Shown in pieces: positions 1 through 11,156 of a DNA stretch of 43,155 bases. The stretch is from Chromera velia (Eukaryota > Sar > Chromeraceae). Position 1 is the first letter of the stretch. Each line of letters opens with the position of its first letter. The notes beneath the pieces are model-generated. The model made no database searches. It had not been told where the DNA came from and saw only the letters and a program-made list of their open reading frames with translations. The position numbers and the translations under genes are program-made. The stretch lies in assembly GCA_018398765.1 (NCBI GenBank), contig JAHBMJ010000662.1:1-43155 (forward strand). Reading direction: 5' to 3'.

Positions 1-12
1 GGGGGGGGGGGT
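1..12. repeat. poly-G run at left edge
   Basis: The window opens with eleven G residues before ordinary sequence begins. A homopolymer at the very end is typical of a contig boundary where assembly stopped. It has no coding value. Confidence 0.6.
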
Positions 13-137
13 ATCCGCAAAAATGCCCATGCATGTACACACGCAGGACGTCGGAGCACCATGCAGAAAAACGCGTCGTCTCCATTCCCGCGTACGAAAA
101 AGCCGTGCGCTCCAGGAAGGTGATTCAAAGACGACCT

Positions 138-793
138 TTATTCATTTGCAGGTAACTTAATCGTTTTGCGGACTGGTGTTGGCAGAAGCGAGCATCTTTC
201 TGATACAATAACAGAGGCCACTATGCGGAAACCGTCGAAGAAGACTGAAGGAGACGTGCGTGATCAAAAGCTTTTGATCTAGGTGCATGGTGAAGCATTA
301 AGGCACTTACTTGTGGCCTCATCAACTCCAAGGTGAATCTTCCCTTCTCCCAAGGCCCCACTCTTCACATAAAGTTGAATCTGCACAGTCATATCGGTCA
401 AACAGAAAGTTGTGGTGAATTCTTTTGTCCGATGTACATGCATGCAGAGTGCACGAAGTGTTTGGATGCTCTAGTCCTCTTTTGGCCGGAGTCAACGCAG
501 GAAAGAATCTGTCCCTGATTGCGTAGAGCCAGAATTACTTGAGTCTGCTGTGATTGGAGGTGTACGCACGTGTGCCCAGCGCAAACAAGGAAGGAAGGAA
601 AGAAGGAAGGAAGGAAGGAAGGAAGGAAGGAAGGAAGGTAAATGTTCACCTTTTCGTCAAGACAGGGATGATAATCGGGAATGTCTTCTTCTTCACTGCC
701 GTGAGCCTTGATGCGCCTTCCGTCTGCTCTTCTGAGGGTAAAGAGAGACACGCACAGCAAGACAGAGAATACGAAAAGGGAAGGGAGCTTCAT
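138..793 (-). CDS. small secreted protein, three exons, function unknown
   Basis: Minus-strand exons 793-650, 380-311 and 244-138 join in frame to a 106-residue protein. ATG at 793 begins a clear signal peptide: MKLPS, then a hydrophobic run (LFVFSVLLCVSLFTL), then polar residues. The mature part starts near residue 24, with an acidic stretch (EEEDIPD). Exon 2 encodes IQLYVKSGALGEGKIHLGVD and exon 3 ends PANE-stop. Donors are GTGAAC and GTAAGT; both acceptors end in CAG and phases match (0, then 1). Intron 1 contains a (GGAA)n microsatellite and intron 2 is only 66 nt. I do not recognise the family. Two cysteines are visible in the mature part. The last exon is the least certain because it has no family support, only a matching phase and a stop. 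Confidence 0.55.
588..639. repeat. (GGAA)n microsatellite
   Basis: About 50 bases of GGAA/AAGG units with one AAAG interruption. It lies in intron 1 of the small secreted-protein gene, just after the donor. Confidence 0.9.
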
Positions 794-1283
794 GGTATTC
801 GGGTCTGATTCCTTTCGTATGTCCAAGTTTGCTTCTCCTACCGATAGAGACGGATTATTCGATTGCCGCGTTTGGAAGTCCGTAAAATTGTTCGTTGGTC
901 TGTCTGGACTAAGCTGTCGAGAGGCCTTTACGAATCGCAGTGCAGAGACTCTGTGCGACGATGTATGATGGAAATGAGAAAGGTCTATGGTTGGACGTCC
1001 TCCAAGTCTCGATCAAAAACAGATTTTTTTTTTTCAATCCGTGCAGCATGCGTGCACGCATGCAAACACATTCTTTGTGAGAAATACTTGCAAAGAAAAC
1101 ATTTTTTTTTTTGCCATCGCGCGCCTTGCGCGCACGGAAAGGCGCGCACGGACAAAGTCTGACAAATTCCCCATGCAAGAAAAACTAACGACAAAATCGG
1201 CCGCGACATCATTGTCACATCAAAAGTTAGCAAAACGCGGTTTGGCACATACAGCCTGGCACTAGTTAACAATGAGAACGGCG
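794..1283. other. 5' flank of the small secreted-protein gene
   Basis: No supportable gene. It holds runs of T (about 1023-1032 and 1103-1112) and a GC-rich imperfect palindrome near 1119-1148 built from GCGCGC blocks. It is presumably the promoter side of the minus-strand gene starting at 793, but no core promoter element can be named. Confidence 0.4.
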
Positions 1284-2110
1284 TCAAACTGAAGATCGAG
1301 TTCCGAAAAAATGAAATCTGTTGATGGTCTACTATGGTCTACTATAGTTCAGTACACATAACACCTCACATAACTCTACATAACTCTAGGTATTGTATTA
1401 CCTAAACATAGTTCAAATTAAATGAACAAAAAATTGTTTGTAGTTGTTAATTTACAAGATTTACAACTTATTCTAATCATAATTTTTAGCATAACTTTAA
1501 AGCTAGCTTTAAAGCGGCCGCTCAGGCTAGCTAGATTATTATCGATTTGAAAAAATCTGACTAAAATGAGTATCCTTAACATTTTTAAAATAATGATACA
1601 TCCAATTATATTATGATAATTATAAGCATAAAAAACTAGGTATAAAATCACAGTCCAGGGTGTTAATCCTTAGAAAATTTAAGAGAAAATTTTCAATAAA
1701 ATTTTTGTAAACATTTTCCCATTCAAAAACGAAAAAATTTTTTTTTCATTTGAAATAAAACCAAAAACAAATTCATAAGAAAAACAAATTAGACTAAAAT
1801 CAGGAATAAAATGTTATCGAAAATTATATGAAATTTTATAAAAATGACAAAACGTCACAAAAGTAATAATCAGTAATAGACTCAGTAAGAAAATTGAATC
1901 ATAAACTGCCCGTCAGGGAAAAATTCAAGGCATATACTTTTAAGTACTTTAAAGACTTAATTCATGCAGTCTGCATCAATTGTTGTATTTATAATTTGAA
2001 ATGGTGTTTGAATAGTGTCGTATAGTGTTATGCATGCAAAACGAACGGCAGTACGCAGACTATTGATGATGCTTGCATGAAGACAGCTTCCAAGAGAGAT
2101 ACGACTTTTT
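1284..2110. other. AT-rich island, probably decayed repeat DNA
   Basis: Base composition falls sharply compared with both sides, with many A and T runs. Short direct repeats open it (TGGTCTACTA twice, ATAACTCTA twice). A perfect 20-bp palindrome lies at 1495-1514. No ORF has protein-like sequence. Composition resembles the AT-rich islands at 21.7-24.5, 34.4 and 39.3 kb, which hold transposon debris, so decayed mobile DNA is likely, but no coding remnant proves it. Confidence 0.45.
1495..1514. repeat. perfect 20-bp palindrome
   Basis: CTTTAAAGCTAGCTTTAAAG is identical to its reverse complement. It sits in the AT-rich island next to a NotI-like GCGGCCGC. It could form a cruciform or be part of a dead element's terminus. 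Confidence 0.8.
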
Positions 2111-4233
2111 AATTGGTTGACAAAAACTCCTGGAGGGGATGCCACATCTCCCTTCAAATGCCATACAATTCACTGTCTCCCTCTCGCGACTCTCTGGTTC
2201 TGTCTCGCGTGTTTTTTGTTTGTTCCTCTCCCATTCTCATCGAGAGAGCGGATCGAGCGGGTCAAAGACAGGCAGGCCTCTTCTTTCATGCACTCTATCA
2301 GCAGGTATCGAGAAGTATGCGAGAGAGGAGACGGACCACAAAAAACGCACACACTTCCCAACCGGCTGCTGAGCGACAGACTAGCAGGCCGGATGGGAAA
2401 AGCCCCCTCCGCTTCGCTTCCTTTTGCCTTCTCGACCAGAAAGGTAGTCAGATCGCCCCACCTTGCCTGCCTGCAGAGAGGCATTTGCGCTGTCTAACCG
2501 ACCGGCTCTCTGTTCTGATGGGAAGGTCCTGCTGAAGCTGCTGAATTCAATCGAGACTATGCGCGGAGTCCTTTTTTTTCTTTTACGCACTCCTTGCAAG
2601 AGAGGAAGCCTCCCTAGCTCCTCCCATGCTCCCTCCTCGTCTCCTTCCATCATTCCCTGAAGCCCCCCGTCCCTCTCTGCTCCTTCCTGAGTTGATCTCT
2701 CTAGTGAGGTGGGTGCATGAAGAGGAGAAGAGAAGAGCCCGATCGATCCCCCTCCTCTTCCACCTAGTCAGCAGAGTGCAATGCAAGCTTTGCACGCACA
2801 TTCCGTAAGAATTAAGCAAAAAGAATGTATGGGATCTTCTTTCCGCGGGGCTTTCTCTCTCCCTCACTCGTCTACCAATGAATCCCCCCAGCCCACAAAT
2901 TCGTTCATCAATTGGAAGTTCCCTCTTTTCTCTCTCTCATTCCACCCCCCCCCACACACAGGAAGGAATGAAGGAGCACCAGCCGCAACAGAACAGACAG
3001 GGAGGTGGAAAAAAGACGGGATCGAGTGAGTGGCTTAGACAGACAGACAGACAGACAGGCAGACAGACAGAGACGACAGGCCAAGAGAAAGAAAGAAAGA
3101 CAAAAGAAAGGCAAGTAGGACGTGATGGATCTTAACGGAAAGAAACAAATGAAAGAAGAAAGAGCCTTTTGGATTATTTGAATTCAGACATGAAGGAGGA
3201 AGGAAAGGATGGTTACGAGGGGCGTGCGCCAATCATATCGACGAAAAAGTGGGTACTCTTTTTTATTGGTGTCCGAACAGATCCTCTCCCTCGCCCGAGA
3301 CCTGAGGAGACTCTGGAAAGCCATCCTTTGAGTCAGGTAGGTAGATGCGGGGTTTTCTCTCTCTCGAATGGAATGGGAAAATGAGGAGGAGGGAGGCGAA
3401 TGCAACGACGTATGTGAGGTAGAGAGAGGGAGGGAAGAACGGAAATGAAGGAGAAGTATTTCTGCTCTGTTAGTGAAGAGGCTGACAGACCGTCTGACCT
3501 TTCCGACCTCCCTCCCCTTTTTTCATTTTTATTTTCATTCTCAAGCCCGAACCGCCCCCTGCCTGCCAGCCAGGCAGTCAAGCACGAGGGCGGGGAAGGC
3601 TGCTGAGCTCCACACAGAATGGGAATGGAGGGGGGGTGCAAGAAAAGAGAACGATTGAGAGAAAGAGTACAAGAGGAGATCCACAAACCGAAAAAGAGAC
3701 ACCCACCCACCCACATACCGACCCGCCCTCCTTTCCTGACCTCCCCCCTCTCCCCCCCCTTGTTGGAAGGAAGGCATTCGATCTATCTCCTTTGCTCTCT
3801 CTCTCACTTCCTCATCTTTCTTTCATCACAACACACGCAACCCCGCCCACCCACTCACAAACCCGCCCCCTGTCCCAAAGAAAGAGAAAGAGTTGAAGGA
3901 AGAAAATACTTTTCGTGTCACAGTTCGTCCCTCTTCTTTTCTCTTCTTCCTTCCTTGCTGCATGCCCAGCAGGGAGAAGAAGAAGAAGAGCCTGACCGAT
4001 CAAACTTGAAGGAAGAGACAGACAGAGAAGGAGAAGGGGAGATCAGATCAGAAACCAAACAAACAAACAAACAAACAACGAAAGAAACGAAGGACCTGCA
4101 TGCAGCCCCTCCCACCCATCCCACCCTTGCGCAAGTCCACCCTCACACCCGCCCCCATGCACGCACTCAGCTAGCGCCCCCCCCTCCGGAAGAAACGAGG
4201 GGAAGAGGACGCCGTCGCTTCTTCCGCGCCCCT
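2111..4233. other. intergenic, purine/pyrimidine-biased, low-complexity
   Basis: This stretch follows the stop of the minus-strand kinase gene. It consists of alternating CT-rich and GA-rich blocks with short repeats, such as (CAGA)n near 3039-3072 and (AAAC)n near 4057-4079. Many open frames exist, but all are low-complexity (Ser/Leu or Arg/Glu runs) and none reads like a folded protein. Part of it should be the kinase 3' UTR. I see no gene here. Confidence 0.5.
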
Positions 4234-6789
4234 CTATCTGTTGTATGAGGCCTGCTGATACATCGCATACCCCTGCATGCACAGAGACACACACACACAA
4301 GCACGCACAGTCAGGAGGAGGGAGGAAACCTGTGCACAACTGTCCAAAAGAAAACGAAACAAACACGAAAACCAAAGAAGTCAGCCTCTCTGTCTGTCGC
4401 ACCTTTCCCTTCGATCCTTTGCGAGTTCGGGTGGGAGAATATCAAGGGAGGATGGGAGGCAAAGGTCAGCAGCCAGCAAAGGAAAAAAACAAAAACGGCT
4501 CGTGATAAGCAGTTCTGTTTGACGAAGCAAACACAAAAGTAAACATAAGAGAAAGAGAGGGGATATGCAAGACCACTCACCGCTCTCCCAGCGTTGTTAC
4601 TGTAGACCGAATTACTCTGCGAGAAACGAAAAAAGGACAAAAGAACAGTAAACGGCATCAGGAACAACGTGAACATCGCTCAAGGACACTTCAATTCAAT
4701 CCTTTTCACTCACATCGCAGCAGCCCAACATCACTTTCTCACCCGCCTTGCGAAGGAGTGCATATTCGTTCTTCTCTTTGGATGCATACGCTCTTTCTTT
4801 CTTGTTGCTACCGGGAAGGAAGCCGGACCGACAGGAGCATCGAAAGGGAGGCAGGCAGGCAGGCAGGCAAACGAAAAGAGAGAGAAAGCGAGGGGGGAGG
4901 GGGAACAAAGAAACAGCTAGGGGGCGAGACAGAGAGCAAATGCAGAAAGAAAAAAGAAGGCACAATTGTGGATGTGAACATTCGAGAAAGTTGCGTGAAG
5001 CACGTCGCTCCCTCCCAGCGCAAGAAAGAATGGACGAAACAAAGGGAAAGAAAAAAAAGCAAGGAAAAGGAAGAAAAAAAGAAAGCAAGCAGAAGAAGAA
5101 GAGGAATCACAAACCGACAGACTCACCCTGGATCCCGCATAACTCGCCTGAGCCCCATATCCCCCCACTGCCGGTTGCGGTGCTGCCTGGGGGTATCCGT
5201 GTGGCTGTGCATGGGGGATCCCGCTCTGCTGGGAATGGTAGCCTGACTGCACTGAGTGATGCGACCCTGAACGCTGGTACGCGTGCGGGTGGACGGCTCC
5301 CGTGCTGGCAGTCAGGTGAGCCTGAGATCCTCCATGACTCCCCGCGTATTGCGGTGCGGCGGCGGGGTGACCTTGGGGCGCCTGGGCAGGCGCCGCATGG
5401 TGCTGGCTGTGGCTCTTCGAGTGCGAGTGGGAGCCGCCCGTCGCCGCCCCTCTGGAGCCCCTCGAACCCAAAGAACCCCCTGAGCCTTGGTGGGCGTAGT
5501 GAGAGGCCGACGCCGCCTGAGGATTCGCAGCATGGACCGCTGCAGACTGAGACTGGTGCTGTTGGGCTTGGGATGACTGGTGGTGCGTCGAGTGGCTGGC
5601 GGCACTTTGGGCGTCTGTCCTCGAGTCGTGTCGCTGCAGTCAGTGGAAAGGAAGCAAGACAAACAAAGGGAGGGAGGGAGGGAGGGAAGAGTCGGCTTGC
5701 ATGCATGCTGCAGCTGTATTGTGTTCACAGAATGAAAGATTGAATGGTCGGTCAAGTGCCTCATCCTCCCTCCTGTTCTTTCCTTTCGCCGCTCTTATCA
5801 TGCCAACAACCGAAAGGAAGTACTCTGATGCGAAACTCTACTCTCTCTCAATCAGTCTCTCTGTGTCTATTCTCTACACAAGGCGAGAGAAGAGAAGAAG
5901 CTGAAGCGATGGATGGATAGAAAAATGAACAAAGCAGGGAAAGAGGAGATGAAGTTGAGACCTCAGAGAAGAATAGTTCGTTCGGTCTCTCTCTTTTCTT
6001 CGAATAGACTGACTGCAAAATTGAGTTACTCTCCGGCTGGCTCGCTGCCTGCTTCACTATCCACTCACTTACTGACTAACTTTTTCGCTCATTGCCTGCC
6101 TGCTTGCCTGCCTGCATAACTACTAGAGGACCAACCAACCGAGTTCGACCTGTCCGGTTGTGCCGCAGGGGCGGCTGCCGCCTGCTGGGCGGAGGAAGAG
6201 TTTCCTCCTCCCGCGTTGGCTGACGACGACCCCCCTCCAGATGACTTTGCAGCCCCTCTCCTGAGGTCCTTCTTCTTCCTCACCACCTCTTGGTAGAGTT
6301 TGTCTCTGTACTCGGCAACCGAAAACTTCGTGTTGTCGTCAATCGGAATCCTGAATCAGGCAGGCAGGGGCAATAAGTAAACGAGTCATGATGAATGAAA
6401 AAAATGTCCAGATTCATTCGAATTCTCCAGCTGCTACAGAAAAGTAACTACCTGCTCAAGCAAACGCCCTCTTCCTCCCTTCAATTCTTCATTCTGACTG
6501 ACTCACTCACTCACTCACTGACTGACCGAATTATTCGACCGCAGTCGGGCTCGTCCTCCGGATTGTGGAACTGGGCGACATAGGGGTGCTTCAGAGCATC
6601 CGAGGCGCTGTAGAGGGGAAACAGATAAATGCATGGAATGACGGATAGACAGACTGGATGTTTTTCTTTTCCTCTCTTTTTCTTTCCGTGTACAATCCAG
6701 ACAAGATGTGAGGATACAGACAGGTAGATAGATGCATGCATGCATGCACATACCGGTAGAGAGAGCGAGCGAGAGAGAGAGAGAGAGCG

Positions 6790-6828
<39 letters not shown>

Positions 6829-7729
6829 CCTCCAGAGGAGAAGACGAGACATGGCAAGAGACGACCAGAGAAGAGCAGGAAAGAGAAGAGAAGAGAAGAG
6901 ACGACTCGTGAAGTGAACCGCTGGGATGTCAGTCTTTTCGAGGAGAAAGGGGGAAAAGGAAAAAAAAGACAGCCATGTCACCCACCCTCCAATCTTCCTT
7001 CGATGCTGATCGAGAGCGTCTGGCCCTACCTACCTGATTCTCTTGTTGGGGTTAAATTGGAGGAAGCACCGGAGAATGTCGAGGGCTTCCGCCGAAGCAT
7101 TGGGGAACATCTCTGCCAGAGGTCTGCAGAAAGACAAACAGACAGACAGCGCGAGAGGTCCTTCAAAGAGGAGAAGGGAACGAAGGCGCAAACACACCGG
7201 AAGTGAAAAGAAAAGGTCAGGAGGATGGATGAGAAAGGGACACACACCCGAAACACCTTCCATGTACAAACAGGAAGGGAGCAGCTAGCAAGACTTTACC
7301 GACCCTCCCTCTGCCCCTCCTCTTCTCACCCCATCCATGCAGCATCCCCAACCACCAACCAACAGAGTTTCTTTCTTTATATTACAATCTGACTCGCTCC
7401 CTCACTGAATTCACTACTGACCGAGGCCGGGGGGCAGGAAGGTTCTCGAGCATCGTCTGTGCGAAGGGCGACTTCATTGCCGCGATGTCCTCAGGTGAAG
7501 GCTTCCCCGTCACCTCCAAAATTTTCTCCAGCTGATTCATCGTCGAGCTCCCTGCACATACAACACAAATACACACACACACACGCACGCACACACTCAC
7601 AGAGTCAGAGAAGCTGTCCAAAAACGAAATGGGAAAGCGAAAGCCACAAGACGGAACCGAATCGGCGGACCACATCGTTGTTTTCCCTTTTTTCTTCTTC
7701 CTTCGACGTGCACAAACAGGCAAGAACGC

Positions 7730-7761
<32 letters not shown>

Positions 7762-8539
7762 TATATCGTCTTTTCTTCACTTCACTTTTTCCGAATCGCT
7801 TCCTTTCTTTCAGACAACCAGACAGACAGACAGTCAGACAGACAGTCAGACAATCAGACAGACAGTCACAGGCCGACGAATCAACGGAGCAACGCCGCAG
7901 TCTGCACCATACAACAAGAAGAAGAAAGAGCCGCACAAGACCCATGGCTTTAGGTCTCATCCCCCATGTTTTTCTCTTGTCTGTCTCTTTCAACCGCCCC
8001 ATACACACAGACGCCCTGCCCTCCTGCCATGAAGAAAAAAAAAAAAGAGAGAAAAAGACGTACCCACCCGGAAAGACCGGCTTCCCTCCCAGGAGCTCCC
8101 CCAGAATGCAGCCAAGGGACCACATGTCAACACCCTTCGTGTATCTGCAGATAGATAGACAGACAGATCATCATCGGCTTGGTTGGTTCCACAGAGAGAG
8201 GGAGGATGTAGAAACAGATGAGTGAGTCAGTGAGTGAGAAAGACCATGAGTGGAAAAAGAAAAAATGATGCGATGCGAGGAAGGAAAGGAAGAAAAGAAG
8301 ACACAAATAAGGGAGCACGAAGGCAGGGCTGGGCTGCTTCAATCGATCGATGGTAGAAACCTGCTCCCTCTCTCTCTCTCTCTTGGGAGGGAATCAACCT
8401 CCATGTCTTCTTTCGACAGCAAAGAAAGGTGCCCGACTGACTGACTCCCTATCTGAGTAACTGCACTGACTCACTTTGTGGACCCCAACAGAATCTCGGG
8501 GGCTCGGTACCTGCACACAGCAGCAGAAAAGGCATTCCG

Positions 8540-8607
<68 letters not shown>

Positions 8608-10336
8608 CTTGTGTGTGAGAGAAAAACAAAGTCAGGCTGCTGACATACGGCTGCTTCCCTTTCGCCAAGAGAGGGAGAGAACCATTCGGAGAGGGCTATG
8701 CATCGCAAGGGTGGTAAGAAGAGTCGACAGAAGACAGACAGAGACCCAACGGCCGGTGTGAGAGAGTCTGCCTGCCTGCCTGTGCATGAATGCATGAATG
8801 AACGAACAGAAGAGGGGATGGATGAAGCAAGGTGGAACAAGAAAGAACAAAAACGCACCAACGGGTTGCGACATAGTCCGTCAACACAGGGTTGGGTCCT
8901 GCGTCGCTCTCTGCCTGTGCGACTGATCTCGCTAGACCGAAATCAGCCACCTTCACGAGACATTCTGAGTTCAGCAGAATGTTTGACGGTTTCATGTCCC
9001 GATGAAGGAGCTCTCCTGCACAGAAAGAAAGTTTCAATCAATCGATAAGTCAACCAATCATAGACAGACGGACGGACGGACGGACGGACGGAAGGAAGGA
9101 AGGAAGGAAGGAAGGAAGGAGACATCCAACAAGAACGTGAGTCAGCATGTGCGCAGGCAGGGAGACGGAACCGGAGAGGGAGACGGAACCAGAGAGCGAG
9201 ACGGGAAGGCGGGGGTAGAGGAAGAGGGGGGAAATGGAGAAAAGAAGAAGACCGACGGGCGGGGGGGGGAGAGGACGGTAACGAGGAGGAAAGAGTCCTC
9301 CTCCTCTTCCTTCTGTCTCCTGCTCTTACTTTATTTTGCATTGCTGTCCTTTCCCTTCCATGCCTGATTTGCATCTCACTAGCTGTCTGACCTGAGTGCA
9401 TATACTTGAGTGACTTCAGTAGTTGATAGACGATGTACTGCTTGTGAATTTCCTCCAGGATGTTGGCACGGATCACCGCGTGCAGATCCGTCTCTGCATC
9501 CATCCACAGGCAAGAATAACAAACAGAAAGAACATGAGGGAGGACGTCTCTTCAAGGCCTTTTGAGAATATGAAGCTGAGGAGCTGTTCTCACAAAAGTC
9601 TGGCAAGAGGAGGTCGCTGCAGTCTGGTTTCCTCACACAGCAAACGAGGGCTGTCTGTGCACTGATTGTGAGAGAAGGGAGAAGGGGGGATGGGCAATGG
9701 GGTCTGTCTCCTCTTGTCTTGGAAGTCATTGATTGGTGTAGCACGTTCCCTGCCGCTCTTGTCAGACGCAGGCCCGGCATCACCACACGCCACAGACGTT
9801 TGGAAACACGCAGAAAGACAAGAGGCGCTTGAAAGCAGGAATGTCCTCTTCCTTGACACACTCACCCATGTAGTCAAAGACCAGATAAATGTCTCTATCG
9901 TTGTCTGCTTTCAACACGTTCAGCATTCTGACGATGTTCTCATGGCCGTTCAGCTCTTGAAGAAACATGATCTCCCGAAATGTTCGTTGTGCATCTGTCG
10001 CGTTTTGAAAAGCATCGAATATTTTTTTCAAAGCGACGATTTCTGTCGTCTTTCTGTCGATGGACTTCCACACAATCCCATAAGCCTGCAAGCAGAATTG
10101 CAAGGAAGAAGAAAAGATGAGAGCAGAGCTGTCCAGAATCTTGAAGAGAAAAGAAAAGAAACAAGAATTGGGGCCACATCGGAAAGCTTCGGGAAGAAGA
10201 AACCAAAGACAAAGTTCCTTGTCAGTCTACTTGTATATCCACACACACTTTCCTCATCTGACTGACTTACCCCCTTTCCCAACTTCTGCACGATTTCATA
10301 CTTCCGCAAGACGTGCTTGTCTACTTCCTCACTCAT
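4234..10336 (-). CDS. ERK7/MAPK15-like atypical MAP kinase, 13 exons, 583 aa
   Basis: Exons on the minus strand: 10336-10271, 10085-9866, 9493-9392, 9015-8859, 8510-8475, 8144-8068, 7551-7422, 7123-7034, 6607-6527, 6350-6140, 5633-5127, 4616-4581, 4272-4234. All phases match and total 1752 nt. Visible kinase features: glycine loop GKGAYGIVWK (21-30), VALKK with catalytic Lys42, the ERK7-type block [28 protein letters not shown] with Asp136, DFG at 154-156, activation motif TDY (175-177) followed by VATRWYRAPE, then [13 protein letters not shown] and [14 protein letters not shown]. The kinase domain ends near residue 306 (HPYVAQF). The tail (about 277 aa) is disordered: an Ala/Gly/Ser stretch, then a His/Gln/Ser/Ala-rich exon. 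MAPK15/ERK7 members are known for cilium or apical-complex functions; that role here is inference. Introns carry long microsatellites. Confidence 0.93.
6759..6825. repeat. (GA)n microsatellite
   Basis: GAGA array with GAGC interruptions in the kinase intron between exons 8 and 9. On the transcribed sense strand it is (CT)n, so it may act as an extended pyrimidine tract. Confidence 0.9.
7730..7865. repeat. (CAGA)n arrays
   Basis: Two CAGA/TCAGA-type arrays (about 7730-7763 and 7816-7865) lie in the kinase intron between exons 6 and 7. Confidence 0.85.
8541..8608. repeat. compound (CT)n(GT)n microsatellite
   Basis: A CT run passes directly into a GT run within the kinase intron between exons 4 and 5. 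The same compound type recurs at 25841-25900. Confidence 0.9.
9062..9121. repeat. (GGAC)n(GGAA)n compound microsatellite
   Basis: About seven GGAC units pass into about seven GGAA units, inside the kinase intron between exons 3 and 4. Confidence 0.88.
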
Positions 10337-10473
10337 TTTGGCACTTGTTTGTTCCCCCTGCCGATACGTAGTCCAGGTGCTGAGCACCAGGAACAAAGAG
10401 AAGAGAAACCTCTTCCTTGCAACACAAGATCGACAGGAGGTTTGGTGTGTTGCTCAGGGAAAAGATCCTCTGT

Positions 10474-11023
10474 TTACGTTCTGTAGCTGCAGCAACAAAA
10501 GAAGTGCTCTGTCACAAATAAGGGGGTACTTGAGAAGGAGTACATGTTTTCTCGCACGCTGACTGACAGACCCGCAGTCAACACATACGACTTCCCTTGA
10601 ATCAGTGACTTATCTGAAAGATGGAACTTGTATACGGAAGTCTGGCCAATTATATTGGTAAGTACAGCCTTGCCGTCAAAGCGCTCGATCAGTCTGCATG
10701 GCCGATACAGAGAGACGCTTTTTTTTTTAGTCACTTTTGCATGGAACCGGCTGGGGACGCGCGTTCGGAGCTGTCTGAATTCCAAGGATGCTTTTAAAAT
10801 TTTTTGGGCTCTCCCGATGCATTAGATTAGCTGTAAGTGCCCCTCAAGCAGTTTTATCTGTTCGCACTCTTTGGTTTTCAGACTGAACGGTTTGCTTTGG
10901 TTTGCTTGTCCGGCATGCATATGGTGGAACTTACGTACCGTAGAAGTGTCGCTTCCCATGCATACACAAGCAGACTCCGTGTCCATAGAACAGCGCATCG
11001 ATCTCCCCACTCGCAGCTCTTGA
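10474..11023 (-). CDS. small unrecognised protein gene, start not found
   Basis: Two minus-strand exons read like real protein. One, 11023-10935, includes GEIDALFYGHGVCLCMHGK; it enters after an acceptor TTTTGGTAG and leaves at a consensus GTAAGT donor. The second starts at 10693 after CATGCAG and includes LIERFDGKAVLTNIIG and SDKSLIQGKSYVLTAG. Phase 2 matches across the intron. The reading frame then stays open to TAA at 10474. A possible extra 81-nt intron (10567-10487, donor GTCAGTCAG) would replace part of the tail, but it is a multiple of three and stop-free, so the end is ambiguous. No in-frame ATG was found upstream; an unseen first exon must lie between 11024 and about 11300. The stop is 138 bp from the kinase ATG. 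Family unknown. Confidence 0.45.
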
Positions 11024-11156
11024 CTACCAAAAGAACATTCCCAAGCATGCAAGTATACGCGCTTGCTCCAAGTCTGTCTGCCTGCTTTCAAGTTGATTCC
11101 GAGCCATGCCGTCACGGATGTGCTTGGTGATAAGCTGTCATTAGAAAGGAGAAGGA
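11024..11156. promoter_or_regulatory. compact divergent intergenic region
   Basis: This short gap separates the minus-strand small gene from the plus-strand MIF4G gene. If both models are right, it must hold both promoters, or the first exon of the small gene. No TATA box or initiator is clear. Confidence 0.3.

Noticed and set aside
4748-5743. 331-codon plus-strand open frame
   Set aside because: It is antisense to the kinase tail exon (5633-5127), and its sequence is Arg/Gly/Pro low-complexity. The minus-strand reading joins in phase to a recognisable kinase.
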